64,000 nucleotides of DNA from an uncultured Prevotellaceae bacterium (GCA_900316445.1 ONCZ01000011.1:62001-126000), one strand, 5' to 3'; positions 40,378-50,259 are shown, numbered from the stretch's first letter. Program-made: numbers and translations. The notes: generated from the sequence alone by a model not told the origin.

Positions 40378-41349
40378 TTACCAAATGTCAAAATCTTTTA
40401 AACTAAAAATATCATCCTTAGAGATTGGTTTGCCATTTGTCATTTCAGGTTGCCATGTAGTGACCTGGATTTGTGGAGAATTGTTATCTGTAAAATCCCA
40501 TATTTGGAAAAGGTATCCTTCATCATGATACAAATTCGAAACCCATTCAATCTTTAGCGTAACTCCACAATAATTAGGATTTAGAGGATATCTCACAACT
40601 TCAATTTCATCGAAAACAACTTTTAAATAATTATTACGTTCAAAAACTCGCCTTAAATTTTGAAGGTACTGTTCTATTGTTTGTTTGTTGTAGAGAATTT
40701 TAGTAGAGTCAAGACCATCCTTTTTGTATATTTCGACTTTTGAGGTAATAGAAATAAAACCTTGTCTAAATACGTCTTCAATGAAATGGATGTCTTTTTG
40801 ATTATATGCAGTACGTAAACGTTCTATATAATCAAGTATCACTTGTCGACGATGTAAATCCGTTATACCTATATTACTTGGGATAATGGCCTTATAAAGG
40901 TTCATTGATATTGAAAGATAGAATTTCTCGACATTTCCATCTTTGTCGAAACTAATGACTGCTTCTTGATATTCATCTTCTCCGAACTCACGTTCGCCAG
41001 TAGGTTTCATCATCAGAGGGATATTACGTATTTGATAGCCACTGTCTGTAGTCAGACAATGCTCGATGATCTCCTCGTCAGTACACATAAATGGTGAGTT
41101 CTCCCAAAGCATCGCCATTGATTGTTGTACCCTCTCGTTTACTTCCATTTTTGCAAAATCGAGAGCACGCTTTTCTGAACATGCAGCATTAATCTCATTC
41201 AATATCTTTGTCACGCTACTTTCGATTTGCTTTTTTACAACAGGATTGTCAATCCCGTTAACGATAGTAATTTTAATACCATCAGCCTTGGCAACAATAT
41301 AAGTTAAAAGGCATATAAGCAACAAAACATATCTTTTCTTTTTCTCCAT
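40378..41349 (-). CDS. Secreted hypothetical protein, paralogue A
   Basis: 323 residues with signal peptide MEKKKRYVLLLICLLTYIVA. It begins IKITIVNGIDNPVVKKQIES, has a central block from QSMAMLWENSPFMC to about EAVISFDK, and then an NTF2/SnoaL-like alpha+beta region (YIERLRTAYNQKDIHFIEDV, LRRVFERNNYLKVVFDEIEV). The central block is identical in protein to that of the paralogue at 47572-48537 except for one residue. The flanks agree only in part, a pattern expected after gene conversion. No enzyme motif recognised. It lies in the middle of the cluster, probably in the periplasm. Confidence 0.75.
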   Translation of the reverse strand: MEKKKRYVLLLICLLTYIVAKADGIKITIVNGIDNPVVKKQIESSVTKILNEINAACSEKRALDFAKMEVNERVQQSMAMLWENSPFMCTDEEIIEHCLTTDSGYQIRNIPLMMKPTGEREFGEDEYQEAVISFDKDGNVEKFYLSISMNLYKAIIPSNIGITDLHRRQVILDYIERLRTAYNQKDIHFIEDVFRQGFISITSKVEIYKKDGLDSTKILYNKQTIEQYLQNLRRVFERNNYLKVVFDEIEVVRYPLNPNYCGVTLKIEWVSNLYHDEGYLFQIWDFTDNNSPQIQVTTWQPEMTNGKPISKDDIFSLKDFDIW

Positions 41350-41418
41350 CTTATTATATTATTACAACGGGTCTAACATTCATCAGCCATGAACCACTTA
41401 CCATGCTATAGATTAAAC

Positions 41419-43824
41419 CTAATTATTAAATACCGGTCTTACATAAATCTCTGTTTTTTTGTTGTCTGATCCATATCTAAGAGATGAGCTCCCAATGTAT
41501 ATTGTTTCTGGCCAGCCATCATGGAAAGAATAGGCAGAACCCTCTAGATAATATGGAGTTGAAGTCCAATAATACGCTTGCACTGAGTATCCACCCCAAT
41601 ATCTAAATGGTATGCTGATAGAGTTCCCATTTCGTCCTTTAAACGTTGCTACTAAAATAGCTTTATTCATAGTATCTGAATGGGGATAATCCTGCCATGA
41701 TAAAGAACAATACTCTATTAACTCCTTGACCTCTTCTTTGGTTGGAATCCGGGCTCGTCCATTCTCGATTTGACTATCCCAATAACATCTGTTTCCCATC
41801 TCCAAAGGAGAACTGGCTCCAACATTGCACGAAGACCACATTGTACCACTTGGGAGCCCTAAATCAACAAAACCGTCAGTATTCATTGATTGTTGTACAT
41901 TTATGTCTATAGAATATACTTCACCATTATTCAATTTGGTTAATTCTACATTGACTTTTCCTACTCTGTTGCCGCCATTATTTTGCTCCGCTACAATTTT
42001 GAATGATCTAGAATTTATAGAACTAATAGTTAACCAACGATCATTTGTGTTAACTTCATAAGTTCCATCAGTATCAACGGTTATCAATTCCGAAGTTCCC
42101 CCTTCGCCAGAAAATAATATCTGTGTTGTATTAACAGTTAGATATCTACCATCTTGTTTGACTCTGACTTTGGCGCCTTGTCCATTAGTTGGTGTTATTG
42201 TAACAATGCATTCTCGAGATTTCATGGAAGCATTGTCGCCAGCCGTGATATCAATAATCGCATCGCCGGAACCATTTGTTGATGATAGTGTCAACCATGA
42301 TGCATTGTCAGACACAGTCGCATTCCAGTTGTCATTTGTTGAGAATGAGATCTGGAGCGTCCCGCCCTTTGAGGTAAACATTTTGTCAGATTCTGAGATG
42401 TTGAAATATTTACCCTGTTGGGTTATCGTAATTGTTTGATGGAGTTCACCAGCTACAATCTTTACACTTCCAGTTCTTGAGTTGTCGCCCTTATTCTCCT
42501 CAACAGAGATAGAAAGTGTCGACTTCCCCGTACCAGATGTTTGTGAAAGGGTTATCCATCCTTCAGAACTCGATGCTGACCATGATGATATTGTATTGAT
42601 GACCACTTCCTGAGTTGATGCATTTGCACCAAATTGGAGGTTATTATTGTCTACAGACAAGCTCAACCCTTCTTGTTGGACTTCTACAATTGCGGACAAT
42701 GTCAGCCCTTCCCTTTCTATCTTAATCTTTCCGTTTCGACTGGATGCACTTGAGTTATTTTGAGCCGTCAGGGAGATTGTCTGGCTGTTCTTTCCTGAGA
42801 GCGAACTTGCTGACAGCCATTCTGGTAATGATGTTATACTCCAGTCTGTATTACTATTTATTTCCAGTTGTTTTGACTCTGTGTCTGCTGAGAATGACAA
42901 AGAAGTTGGCTTTGCCTCAAGGAACAATCCCTTTTGAGCAATAGGTATCTGTAGTTTGGAAGAACCACCTATGTTCACATAGACATAGCCTGTTCTTTCG
43001 GAAGTAGAATTGTTTTCCAAAGCAGAAATGGATAAGTTATGGCTTCCTGCTCCACCTGAAGATGGTGAAACGGTAATCCATGAGTCTGAAGTTTTAGCCT
43101 CCCATGCTGCATCAGCTGTGATAGATATGGATTTTGATCCACCTTCTTTATCAAATACCAACGTCTCTGTTGATCCAGATACACCAGCTGGCTCTTGGGT
43201 AATGTTAACAGAAGATGAAATACCGTTTGCAGATGAAAGTGTTATAATAGCTGTTCGAGATGCATCAGAAGGATTCTCTTCGACATTTACAGTCAGGGTC
43301 TTTCCGTCTTGAGAAGCTTCTGCCTTTGCCCACGATGCAGAAGAAGTTGGCTTCCATGTAACATTGGATGTGACGTTGATGGTCTGACTTCCACCACTAC
43401 CCTGGAATGTCAAGGAAGTCGATGCAGGTGTGATATAGGATGCTGCAGCCTGCTGTGTAGCAGAAACCATAGTTCTGAAGCTCCATCCAGGATCTGCGGA
43501 TTCCAGATAAAACATGGCCGTCCTTGCTGTATCGGCAGAAAGATTCTCTGAAGCAGTGAAAGCTACGGAACTTGTAGTTGAGCCGGAATTAGGATTTACT
43601 GATAGCCATTCGGGTAATCCAGCAAAACACCATGCCACATTATTGGCATAAACAGTAACATTATCAACTCCTCCGTCCGAATCGAATGACAGCTTATTGT
43701 TACTGATACTAAGTGAGTGACCAGATAATGACGCATGATAACTATCAGGCACATTACTGTCAGAACAACCTGTTAAGAAAGCGATACTTATAATAAATAT
43801 GTAAAGCCTATCTAATGATCTCAT
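41419..43824 (-). CDS. Lipoprotein with seven BACON domains and a C-terminal Fib_succ-type domain
   Basis: 801 residues. MRSLDRLYIFIISIAFLTGC gives a lipobox (FLTGC). Seven tandem BACON (Ig-like) domains of about 85 residues each span about 38-635, each with a W in the SW.T/EWL.. motif and ending in TQQ or QQEG (for example WITVSPSSGGAGSHNLSISA and WITLSQTSGTGKSTLSISVE). The last about 155 residues (FVDLGLPSGTMWSSCNVGAS ... IYVRPVFNN) match the domain first described in Fibrobacter succinogenes paralogous proteins. BACON domains are thought to bind carbohydrate or mucin or to act as spacers, so this is probably a long surface stalk with a terminal head. Confidence 0.85.
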   Translation of the reverse strand: MRSLDRLYIFIISIAFLTGCSDSNVPDSYHASLSGHSLSISNNKLSFDSDGGVDNVTVYANNVAWCFAGLPEWLSVNPNSGSTTSSVAFTASENLSADTARTAMFYLESADPGWSFRTMVSATQQAAASYITPASTSLTFQGSGGSQTINVTSNVTWKPTSSASWAKAEASQDGKTLTVNVEENPSDASRTAIITLSSANGISSSVNITQEPAGVSGSTETLVFDKEGGSKSISITADAAWEAKTSDSWITVSPSSGGAGSHNLSISALENNSTSERTGYVYVNIGGSSKLQIPIAQKGLFLEAKPTSLSFSADTESKQLEINSNTDWSITSLPEWLSASSLSGKNSQTISLTAQNNSSASSRNGKIKIEREGLTLSAIVEVQQEGLSLSVDNNNLQFGANASTQEVVINTISSWSASSSEGWITLSQTSGTGKSTLSISVEENKGDNSRTGSVKIVAGELHQTITITQQGKYFNISESDKMFTSKGGTLQISFSTNDNWNATVSDNASWLTLSSTNGSGDAIIDITAGDNASMKSRECIVTITPTNGQGAKVRVKQDGRYLTVNTTQILFSGEGGTSELITVDTDGTYEVNTNDRWLTISSINSRSFKIVAEQNNGGNRVGKVNVELTKLNNGEVYSIDINVQQSMNTDGFVDLGLPSGTMWSSCNVGASSPLEMGNRCYWDSQIENGRARIPTKEEVKELIEYCSLSWQDYPHSDTMNKAILVATFKGRNGNSISIPFRYWGGYSVQAYYWTSTPYYLEGSAYSFHDGWPETIYIGSSSLRYGSDNKKTEIYVRPVFNN

Positions 43825-43835
43825 ATTTCAACACG

Positions 43836-44783
43836 CTAAAAAGTTACATATACTCCAATTCTGACGTTAAATCCCTTAGCGAATCCATCAACCTTAGAAG
43901 AAACGTCAGCAACACGTTCATAAAGATCTGACTTGCTCAAAGTGAGTGAATACTCAGGTGAAACACCTACGCCCAACCAAGGCAGTATCAAATAGTCAAT
44001 TTTCACAGAAGCAGAAGCATTTAATGAATATCCGTTTTTTGCATCTAACTGATTATCGCTTTTCTTACTCTCTGTTCCACTCAACGAGACGACGCCAACA
44101 CCTATCTGAGGAGTTATTCTGAAAGGACGACCTAAATAGAAAGCATAGCCTACTTTTCCTCCAAAAAATGAAGGCTTATATGTGTAACTGGATGGAGAGC
44201 CTGCTTCAGCATTATTTGTGCTGTTCCAAAAGATTTCCTCACTTTCTGAAAGCCCCATCATATAAGATGCTTCCACATTGAGATGGTTTACATACCCCCC
44301 AATGGCAGCACCAAAAGCCGTCATACTACCTAATTGAATCTGCGGTTCTATATAGATATTCTTTTTCTTAAATTCAGAAATATCGTTATCATTGCGCTCA
44401 ATTATGAGTTTTAACACATAACTATGTTTCTCCTCAAGTTGATTGATGCCATAATCTTTAAATCTTACCTCTAATGGAAGGAAACCCTCCAATTTGACAA
44501 CGATTCGTTTGCTATCAGGATGCACATATACAGAATATTCACTGCTTTTGTATGCCACATCACCAACAATCAGCCCTTCAAATGTTGCATCAGGAGATGC
44601 TAATAGAACTTTGATAAAAGCACAATATTTGCCTTCATGTTGCCTTGGTTTACTCCTCGCTGTTATGTCAGATTGACTAACCGTAAAATAATCCACCTTC
44701 AATTCCTGCGCATCAATCCCAGAAAAGTAGAAAACAGTAATAAATAATAAAAAAAACTTAATATGGTAATTTGTCTTATTCAT
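43836..44783 (-). CDS. N-domain protein with outer-membrane beta-barrel
   Basis: 315 residues with an N-terminal signal peptide (KFFLLFITVFYFSGIDAQ). The shared N-terminal domain contains GKYCAFIKVLLASPDATFEG, YSVYVHPDSKRIVVKLEGFL and RFKDYGINQLEEKHSYVL. From about 150 on it is strand-rich (QIQLGSMTAFGAAIGGYVNH, GGKVGYAFYLGRPFRITPQI, YLILPWLGVGVSPEYSLTL) and ends in FNVRIGVYVTF, which fits an outer-membrane barrel with an aromatic last residue. It probably displays the N-domain on the inner face of the outer membrane. It is 11 bases upstream of the BACON lipoprotein gene. Confidence 0.75.
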   Translation of the reverse strand: MNKTNYHIKFFLLFITVFYFSGIDAQELKVDYFTVSQSDITARSKPRQHEGKYCAFIKVLLASPDATFEGLIVGDVAYKSSEYSVYVHPDSKRIVVKLEGFLPLEVRFKDYGINQLEEKHSYVLKLIIERNDNDISEFKKKNIYIEPQIQLGSMTAFGAAIGGYVNHLNVEASYMMGLSESEEIFWNSTNNAEAGSPSSYTYKPSFFGGKVGYAFYLGRPFRITPQIGVGVVSLSGTESKKSDNQLDAKNGYSLNASASVKIDYLILPWLGVGVSPEYSLTLSKSDLYERVADVSSKVDGFAKGFNVRIGVYVTF

Positions 44784-44815
44784 TTCTTAACCCTATTCTT
44801 GTAATGATTACAAAA

Positions 44816-45613
44816 CTATAACTTCAAACTTGCTTTATCATTTCCGTTTTTGGCGGCTTTTTCGAACCATTTTCGAGCCATCTTCATGTCCTGTTTTACA
44901 CCTTTTCCTTTCTCATAACACAATCCTAATTGATACTGTGCATCTGCATAATTATGTTTTGCGGCCTTTTCATACCATTTGACTGCTTGTTCATAATCAG
45001 GTTTCGGAAATCCTTGACCATAATAGTAAGATCTTCCAAGATAATACTGGGCTTCTGCCCAATTCTGATCTGCTGATTTTCTAAACCATGCCACAGCTGA
45101 ATAATAATTTTGAGGAATGCCTTGACCTCGGTAATAGCATTTCCCTAAGTTGCACTGATCTTCAGCCTTGCCTGCCTCAGCACCATTCTGAAAATCAGAA
45201 GGTACACTTTTGGAAGAAAAAGATGCAATTCTGACAGCATTCTCCTCTGCTAATGAGAGTATATATGTTACATTTGTTGCAACACATTTCTCTCCATAAT
45301 CGTCAAAGCGTACAATTATTGGATGACGTTTATTTAATAACACAGTTAATACCTCAGATTCATCTGGAACAAATACCCAATACTCGTTTGTCTTGTTCTC
45401 AACACTACCTATTGCTTCTTTGAATGACAATCCATCTAATAGACATCTGACTTTTATAAGGGCGCATGGAATTCCTTTGGAATCAAGCCTTTTATGAGTC
45501 CTCGCTTCCACTGACGTTGTACTTTCAAAGCTCTTGACAATAACATTTTGCGTCCAACCTGCAAGTTGAAGAAATAGAAGAGATACAATAATTGCAATCT
45601 TGGATTTAATCAT
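44816..45613 (-). CDS. Secreted N-domain protein with Sel1 repeats (short)
   Basis: 265 residues, signal peptide MIKSKIAIIVSLLFLQLAGW followed by TQ. The N-domain contains GIPCALIKVRCLLDGLSF, NEYWVFVPDESEVLTV and RFDDYGEKCVATNVTYIL. About four Sel1 repeats follow (EDQCNLGKCYYRGQGIPQNY, AEAQYYLGRSYYYGQGFPKP, DAQYQLGLCYEKGKGVKQDM). Sel1 repeats are helix-turn-helix solenoids used for protein contacts. It is a shorter sister of the 609-residue gene just upstream. Function unknown. Confidence 0.8.
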   Translation of the reverse strand: MIKSKIAIIVSLLFLQLAGWTQNVIVKSFESTTSVEARTHKRLDSKGIPCALIKVRCLLDGLSFKEAIGSVENKTNEYWVFVPDESEVLTVLLNKRHPIIVRFDDYGEKCVATNVTYILSLAEENAVRIASFSSKSVPSDFQNGAEAGKAEDQCNLGKCYYRGQGIPQNYYSAVAWFRKSADQNWAEAQYYLGRSYYYGQGFPKPDYEQAVKWYEKAAKHNYADAQYQLGLCYEKGKGVKQDMKMARKWFEKAAKNGNDKASLKL

Positions 45614-45665
45614 TTCATATTAAAGTTTAAAGTGGGGCAAATCTGGAACTTGCCCCACTTAAGTA

Positions 45666-47495
45666 TTATTTCACTTCAACATTAACATTCTCCATTAGAG
45701 ATTTTAATAAAGATTTGGGCATAGCAGCTTTTACAGCTTCCGCAGCTTGGTGAGCTTGTGGATGGCCCAATTTTTCAGCCTTTTCAAAATATTTTAGAGA
45801 TTTCTTCAAATCTTGTTTTACGCCAATTCCAGAAGAATAGCAGACTCCTAAATTATAAAATGCATCAGCATAGCCTTTTTCTGCAGCTGATTCGTACAAT
45901 TCAATTGCCTTTTTCTCGTTTTTGTTTACACCTGTTCCATTAATGTAACATGATGCCAAAAAAGATTGCCCCATAGCATTCCCTTGATTTGAAGATTTTT
46001 GTAACAAATCAACAGCCTTTTCAGGATTCACATTCACCCCTGCTCCTGTTAAGTAAAGATAGCCTAAATATGCTTGACCATCAGCATTTCCTTGTTCAGA
46101 TGCTTTCTCAAATAGCATTTTTGCCTTAGAAACATCTTGTGAAACTCCAATTCCATTAAGATAATATGTGCCTATATTTGCTTGTCCTTGTGCATCACCT
46201 TCAGATGCCGCTTTTTCCGTCCATTCTATAGCCTTTTTTAAGTCTTGCTGTACTCCAGTACCAGAAGCGTAAAATGCGCCAACGTTAGTCATAGCCTGTG
46301 AAACGCCCTGCTCTGCAGCCTTCAAATAATATTCAAAAGCCTTTTTGTAATCTTGCTTTACACCCCATCCTTGATGATAGCAAATACCCATATGATATTG
46401 TGCCATACTTTCACCTTGCTCTACTGCTTTCTGAGTCCATTCTAAGCCCAATTTGATGTCCTTCTTTGTACATTTTCCGAAAATATACAAGGAGCCTAAC
46501 CTTGCTTGCCCATAAGCACAATACTGATCTGCTGATTTTTGATACCAATAAATCGCTTTGTCACAATCTTTAGTTACACCCTCTCCAAAATCATAGCATT
46601 TTCCCAAATTACCCTGTGCAAAAGCGTTTCCTGCTTCTGCAGCAGACTTAAATAATTGAAAAGCTTTTTCCAGATTCTTTTCCGTTCCTTTGCCTTGGTT
46701 ATATAATATAGCAAGGTTGTTTTGAGCAAAAACAAAGCCTTGATTAGCAGATTTCTCATACCACATAATAGCCTTCTTATAATCAACAGGGAATCCTATA
46801 CCTGTTTCGTACATTACGCCTAATCTAAACTGAGCAAACATATTATTCGCATCTGCAGCCTTGGCTATCAAATCTGCAGCTTTGGTGTAATCTTGATTTA
46901 AGCCTTGTCCATAATAATATAACATTCCCAAATCATATTGTGCATCAATAGAGCCATTATAAGCGGCTTTAGTGTACCATTCGACTGCAGCCTCATAATC
47001 TTGTTCCAAGTCGACACCATTTGCATAACATTTTCCAACTTGATACTGTGCTGCAACATCCCCACTTTCGGCCTTTTGTTTTAAGTCGCTCACATCCTCC
47101 CCGCCATTATTAGAGTCAGATTCTTTTATAGCTAATGATAACTCATATGTTTTGCCAGATTCTACAGCTTTGATACCAAAATTAGCAATCTGGACCTCTA
47201 AGGGGAAATACTTTTCATGCTTAATCGTGAACTTCTTACCTCCAGGAGCCATATAAATAAGATATCCTCCTGTGAAAGCATTAACATCAACGACATAACT
47301 ACCTTCGAATTTGGCATTAGGCTCGTTAAACAATAACCTGATTAATGCACAAGCATTTCCATTGGCATCTTTCTGAGGATGAACCTGTGCAGATACGTCT
47401 TGTGGTTTCTCAGACATCTCAATGATCTCAAGACTTTGAGCATTAGCTAAACAAGCAAGTCCACAAAATAGGGACAATAATAGGAACTTTTTCAT
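45666..47495 (-). CDS. Secreted N-domain protein with about twelve Sel1 repeats
   Basis: 609 residues, signal peptide MKKFLLLSLFCGLACLANAQ. The shared N-domain (about 20-120) contains GNACALIRLLFNEPNAKFEG, YLIYMAPGGKKFTIKHEKYF and QIANFGIKAVESGKTYEL. From about 130 to 590 it is an unbroken run of about twelve Sel1 units of 36 residues, with motifs such as AAQYQVGKCYANGVDLEQDY and AFYNLGVCYSSGIGVKQDLK. A solenoid this long is a typical multi-partner scaffold. Its export signal places it in the periplasm, and its position beside the other N-domain genes suggests it organises them. Confidence 0.85.
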   Translation of the reverse strand: MKKFLLLSLFCGLACLANAQSLEIIEMSEKPQDVSAQVHPQKDANGNACALIRLLFNEPNAKFEGSYVVDVNAFTGGYLIYMAPGGKKFTIKHEKYFPLEVQIANFGIKAVESGKTYELSLAIKESDSNNGGEDVSDLKQKAESGDVAAQYQVGKCYANGVDLEQDYEAAVEWYTKAAYNGSIDAQYDLGMLYYYGQGLNQDYTKAADLIAKAADANNMFAQFRLGVMYETGIGFPVDYKKAIMWYEKSANQGFVFAQNNLAILYNQGKGTEKNLEKAFQLFKSAAEAGNAFAQGNLGKCYDFGEGVTKDCDKAIYWYQKSADQYCAYGQARLGSLYIFGKCTKKDIKLGLEWTQKAVEQGESMAQYHMGICYHQGWGVKQDYKKAFEYYLKAAEQGVSQAMTNVGAFYASGTGVQQDLKKAIEWTEKAASEGDAQGQANIGTYYLNGIGVSQDVSKAKMLFEKASEQGNADGQAYLGYLYLTGAGVNVNPEKAVDLLQKSSNQGNAMGQSFLASCYINGTGVNKNEKKAIELYESAAEKGYADAFYNLGVCYSSGIGVKQDLKKSLKYFEKAEKLGHPQAHQAAEAVKAAMPKSLLKSLMENVNVEVK

Positions 47496-47571
47496 AAACT
47501 TACAATTTGTTTGTTAATTAATAAAGTAAAAGAATAATTCATTAGAATCAAATTATTAAGAACTGTTATGA

Positions 47572-48537
47572 TTAAATATCAAAATCACTTAAACTGAACA
47601 CCTCATCCTTGGGCAATGGCTTGCCACCGATTTTGTCAGGCTGCCAAGTACGAACATGGATCTGAGGGGCATTCTCGTCAGAGAAGTCCCAGAGTAGGAA
47701 AAGATAGCCATCATCGTGATAGCGGCCACTGGTCCACCCCTGAAGGAGGGTAACACCATAGAAATTTGGATTGACAGGATGACGCATGACTTCGATATCA
47801 TCAAATGTCACCTTGATATAGCTATTACGTTGGAATACGCCACGAAGATTGCGGATGTATTGCTCCTTACTCTGCTTGTTATACTGGATTTTTTGAGATG
47901 TAAAACCTTCACGATGCTTTGTGGTGATAACCTTACCTGTAATAATCAAAGCATCGTCGCTAAACACCTGATTGAGGAAGTTGATGTCTTTTTGATTGTA
48001 GGCCGTGCGGAATTGCTCTACATAGTCGAGGATCAACTGGCGTCGACGAAGGTCTGTCAGTTCCAAATTGCTCTTGATGACATTCATGTAGAGATTCATG
48101 GAAATGCTCAGATAGAAACTTTCAATGTTTCCCTGTTTATCAAAACTGATGACTGCCTCCTGGTATTCATCTTCTCCAAATTCACGTTCACCAGTAGGCT
48201 TCATCATTAGAGGGATATTACGTATTTGATAACCACTGCCTGTAGTCAGACAATGCTCGATGATCTCCTCGTCAGTACACATAAACGGTGAATTCTCCCA
48301 AAGCATCGCCATCGACTGCTGCACACGTAAACCTATATGCCCCATGGCAGAGAAGTTAAGATTACGTCCATCCTCTTGGGCCGCGTTTATCTCTGACAGC
48401 ATACGGCTGATGGTACTCTCAATCTTTGATTTGACAGTACCATTATCAATACCATCGGAAATGGTAAAAGTAACATTGTCAGCCTTTCCATGAATGGCCA
48501 TCATAGCCATCATACATACAAATAATAGTTTTTTCAT
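47572..48537 (-). CDS. Secreted hypothetical protein, paralogue B
   Basis: 321 residues, signal peptide MKKLLFVCMMAMMAIHGKA. It has the same plan as the gene at 40378-41349: VTFTISDGIDNGTVKSKIES at the start, the shared central block from QSMAMLWENSPFMC, and an NTF2/SnoaL-like end (YVEQFRTAYNQKDINFLNQV, GVFQRNSYIKVTFDDIEVMR, YLFLLWDFSDENAPQIHVRT). The base sequence of the central block is much closer to its paralogue than the flanks are. Role unknown; both copies belong to the same transcription run. Confidence 0.75.
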   Translation of the reverse strand: MKKLLFVCMMAMMAIHGKADNVTFTISDGIDNGTVKSKIESTISRMLSEINAAQEDGRNLNFSAMGHIGLRVQQSMAMLWENSPFMCTDEEIIEHCLTTGSGYQIRNIPLMMKPTGEREFGEDEYQEAVISFDKQGNIESFYLSISMNLYMNVIKSNLELTDLRRRQLILDYVEQFRTAYNQKDINFLNQVFSDDALIITGKVITTKHREGFTSQKIQYNKQSKEQYIRNLRGVFQRNSYIKVTFDDIEVMRHPVNPNFYGVTLLQGWTSGRYHDDGYLFLLWDFSDENAPQIHVRTWQPDKIGGKPLPKDEVFSLSDFDI

Positions 48538-48544
48538 TGCTCTG

Positions 48545-49279
48545 TTATTTTAGTTGGAACCAGATGGCTCCACAGTTCTTATAGTTCTTAACGTTATCTT
48601 CTCTCAATGTATTCAGATTGTATTGGACGTTTCCTCTTTTACGAAGTAAGGCAGAAATATTCCCTTGTTTGTCATAAACAAACAAATGGCAATCTTCATT
48701 TTCTGGCATAGTCACATATTTGCCATATGATACCAGTTTATCCTTGCTTTTCAATCCCTTGATATAAGGCTCTACCTCATAGAAACTCCGCACTTGTCTC
48801 ATTTGCTTTTCCTCAGAAGTCAACTCTAACACTGGCGCCTCATTCTCTATGGGTGCATCTTCTGATAAAATAATAGCAGGAACTGCTTGTAGTTGATTTG
48901 GCTGTGCAGGAGGAGACACCTCGAATACCGTGACTTCGCTCTTGTCAGCCACTGGCATAATGTCGCTCTTGCGGACATAGACAAAGGCACGATAGAAATC
49001 ACCACGTCGAGTTTCTAATTGTATGAGATGTTCCTTTGCCTTGACAATGCATACCTCAATGCCTTCTTCCGGATGTTGGGCACGAACCCAATCACCCACT
49101 TTCATCTCCAAGATAGCACGGGCCCCGTTGTATGCTTCGTTGAGGTCTTTCATCGTTGCCTCGGCATAGATATACATGGTGTCACGCTTTATCTTGTTGA
49201 TGTCCTGTGCTATGCTTTGGGCATAGCTAACTGATAAATGATAAATGATGAATGATAAACAAATTAAAAGTCGTTTCAT
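48545..49279 (-). CDS. Secreted hypothetical protein with SH3-like segment
   Basis: 244 residues from ATG 49279 (MKRLLICLSFIIYHLSVSYA, signal peptide). The ATG overlaps the TGA of the upstream gene by four bases (ATGA), which decides this start over 49285. Residues about 55-105 (GDWVRAQHPEEGIEVCIVKA then TRRGDFYRAFVYVRKSDIMP) resemble a bacterial SH3-type barrel. The remainder, including QVRSFYEVEPYIKGLKSKDK, is not recognised. Probably periplasmic; coupled to its neighbour. Confidence 0.68.
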   Translation of the reverse strand: MKRLLICLSFIIYHLSVSYAQSIAQDINKIKRDTMYIYAEATMKDLNEAYNGARAILEMKVGDWVRAQHPEEGIEVCIVKAKEHLIQLETRRGDFYRAFVYVRKSDIMPVADKSEVTVFEVSPPAQPNQLQAVPAIILSEDAPIENEAPVLELTSEEKQMRQVRSFYEVEPYIKGLKSKDKLVSYGKYVTMPENEDCHLFVYDKQGNISALLRKRGNVQYNLNTLREDNVKNYKNCGAIWFQLK

Positions 49280-50241
49280 TGCCATTTTACTTTTTTATGG
49301 GTTGTAGATTGTTTCTGATACAGATCCTTCAAATTATGGATGGGAATATAGGGCGTCATACGAACCTTCAGCACAGCGTTCTGATCACCAATGAACTTGT
49401 CTGGAATAACGACTGAAAGCAGATGATGATAGCCCAATTCCTTGCTCTGTGCTATCACAAGAGCCAATATACCATCCTCGCGTTCTTCCTCTACAGCAAA
49501 AAACACTTTCAGCCCCCACTCGGCACAATAGTTGAACCATTGGTTAAGTGTAATGGTATAGTTGATAGTGGTCATGCCATAGACAGACTGCTCTACATAC
49601 ATGCGGTAGTCCATATCATTGATAAGTCCATGAAAAAGGTTGGCAGCAGAATAGGCCAAATGGTCATTGTCAAAGACGGGATGATATTCCTCGCGTACCT
49701 TATTATAATATAAAGCGTCAGAAAGACTTGCCAGTTCCAGGGTGTCACCTTTGGTCTGAAAGAGTGAGTCATTTAGACATTCTAAATCTGAGGGTTCTAC
49801 GATACTGTCAGTCCTTTGAGGAACCGCAAGAATAGCATCCTTAAATTGCTTCAATGCCTCATCTTTTTGTAACCCTAGCAGCAAGTCATATTGTGCAGGG
49901 AATACAATGGTGACAAAAGGCTCGTCAGTCTTCATCCAATTCACTTCATAGTAGCGGTCAAGAAGATTGATGGAGAATGGCATCGTATCGCGAATCTGAG
50001 ACAAGTCGGATAGCTTCCCTTTTCTGAAATAGACCTTATCATCAGCCATCTTGGTCTCTATTGTGGTCTGCTTCTGTTTAGACAAATCATGGAAATAACG
50101 CTCTATGAAATCCATCACTACTCTTTGAGACTTTGGCGCAGCCTCCTTCATCTCAGGGCTGAAGAGTTTCAAACCCTGAGATGATGCGGAGGTAAACACC
50201 ATCACCAATAGTAGTGTATAGAACAATCGGCGCATTGACAT
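49276..50241 (-). CDS. Secreted hypothetical protein
   Basis: 321 residues from ATG 50241 (MSMRRLFYTLLLVMVFTSAS, signal peptide). It continues SPEMKEAAPKSQRVVMDFIE, RKGKLSDLSQIRDTMPFSIN and FVTIVFPAQYDLLLGLQKDE, and ends basic (QSTTHKKVKWQ). No domain recognised; the fold looks mixed alpha/beta. Its stop overlaps the next gene's start, and it follows the trans-envelope zinc-ribbon protein by 18 bases. Probably a periplasmic partner in the cluster. Confidence 0.65.
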   Translation of the reverse strand: MSMRRLFYTLLLVMVFTSASSQGLKLFSPEMKEAAPKSQRVVMDFIERYFHDLSKQKQTTIETKMADDKVYFRKGKLSDLSQIRDTMPFSINLLDRYYEVNWMKTDEPFVTIVFPAQYDLLLGLQKDEALKQFKDAILAVPQRTDSIVEPSDLECLNDSLFQTKGDTLELASLSDALYYNKVREEYHPVFDNDHLAYSAANLFHGLINDMDYRMYVEQSVYGMTTINYTITLNQWFNYCAEWGLKVFFAVEEEREDGILALVIAQSKELGYHHLLSVVIPDKFIGDQNAVLKVRMTPYIPIHNLKDLYQKQSTTHKKVKWQ

Positions 50242-50259
50242 CAATTCTCTAATTCTTGA

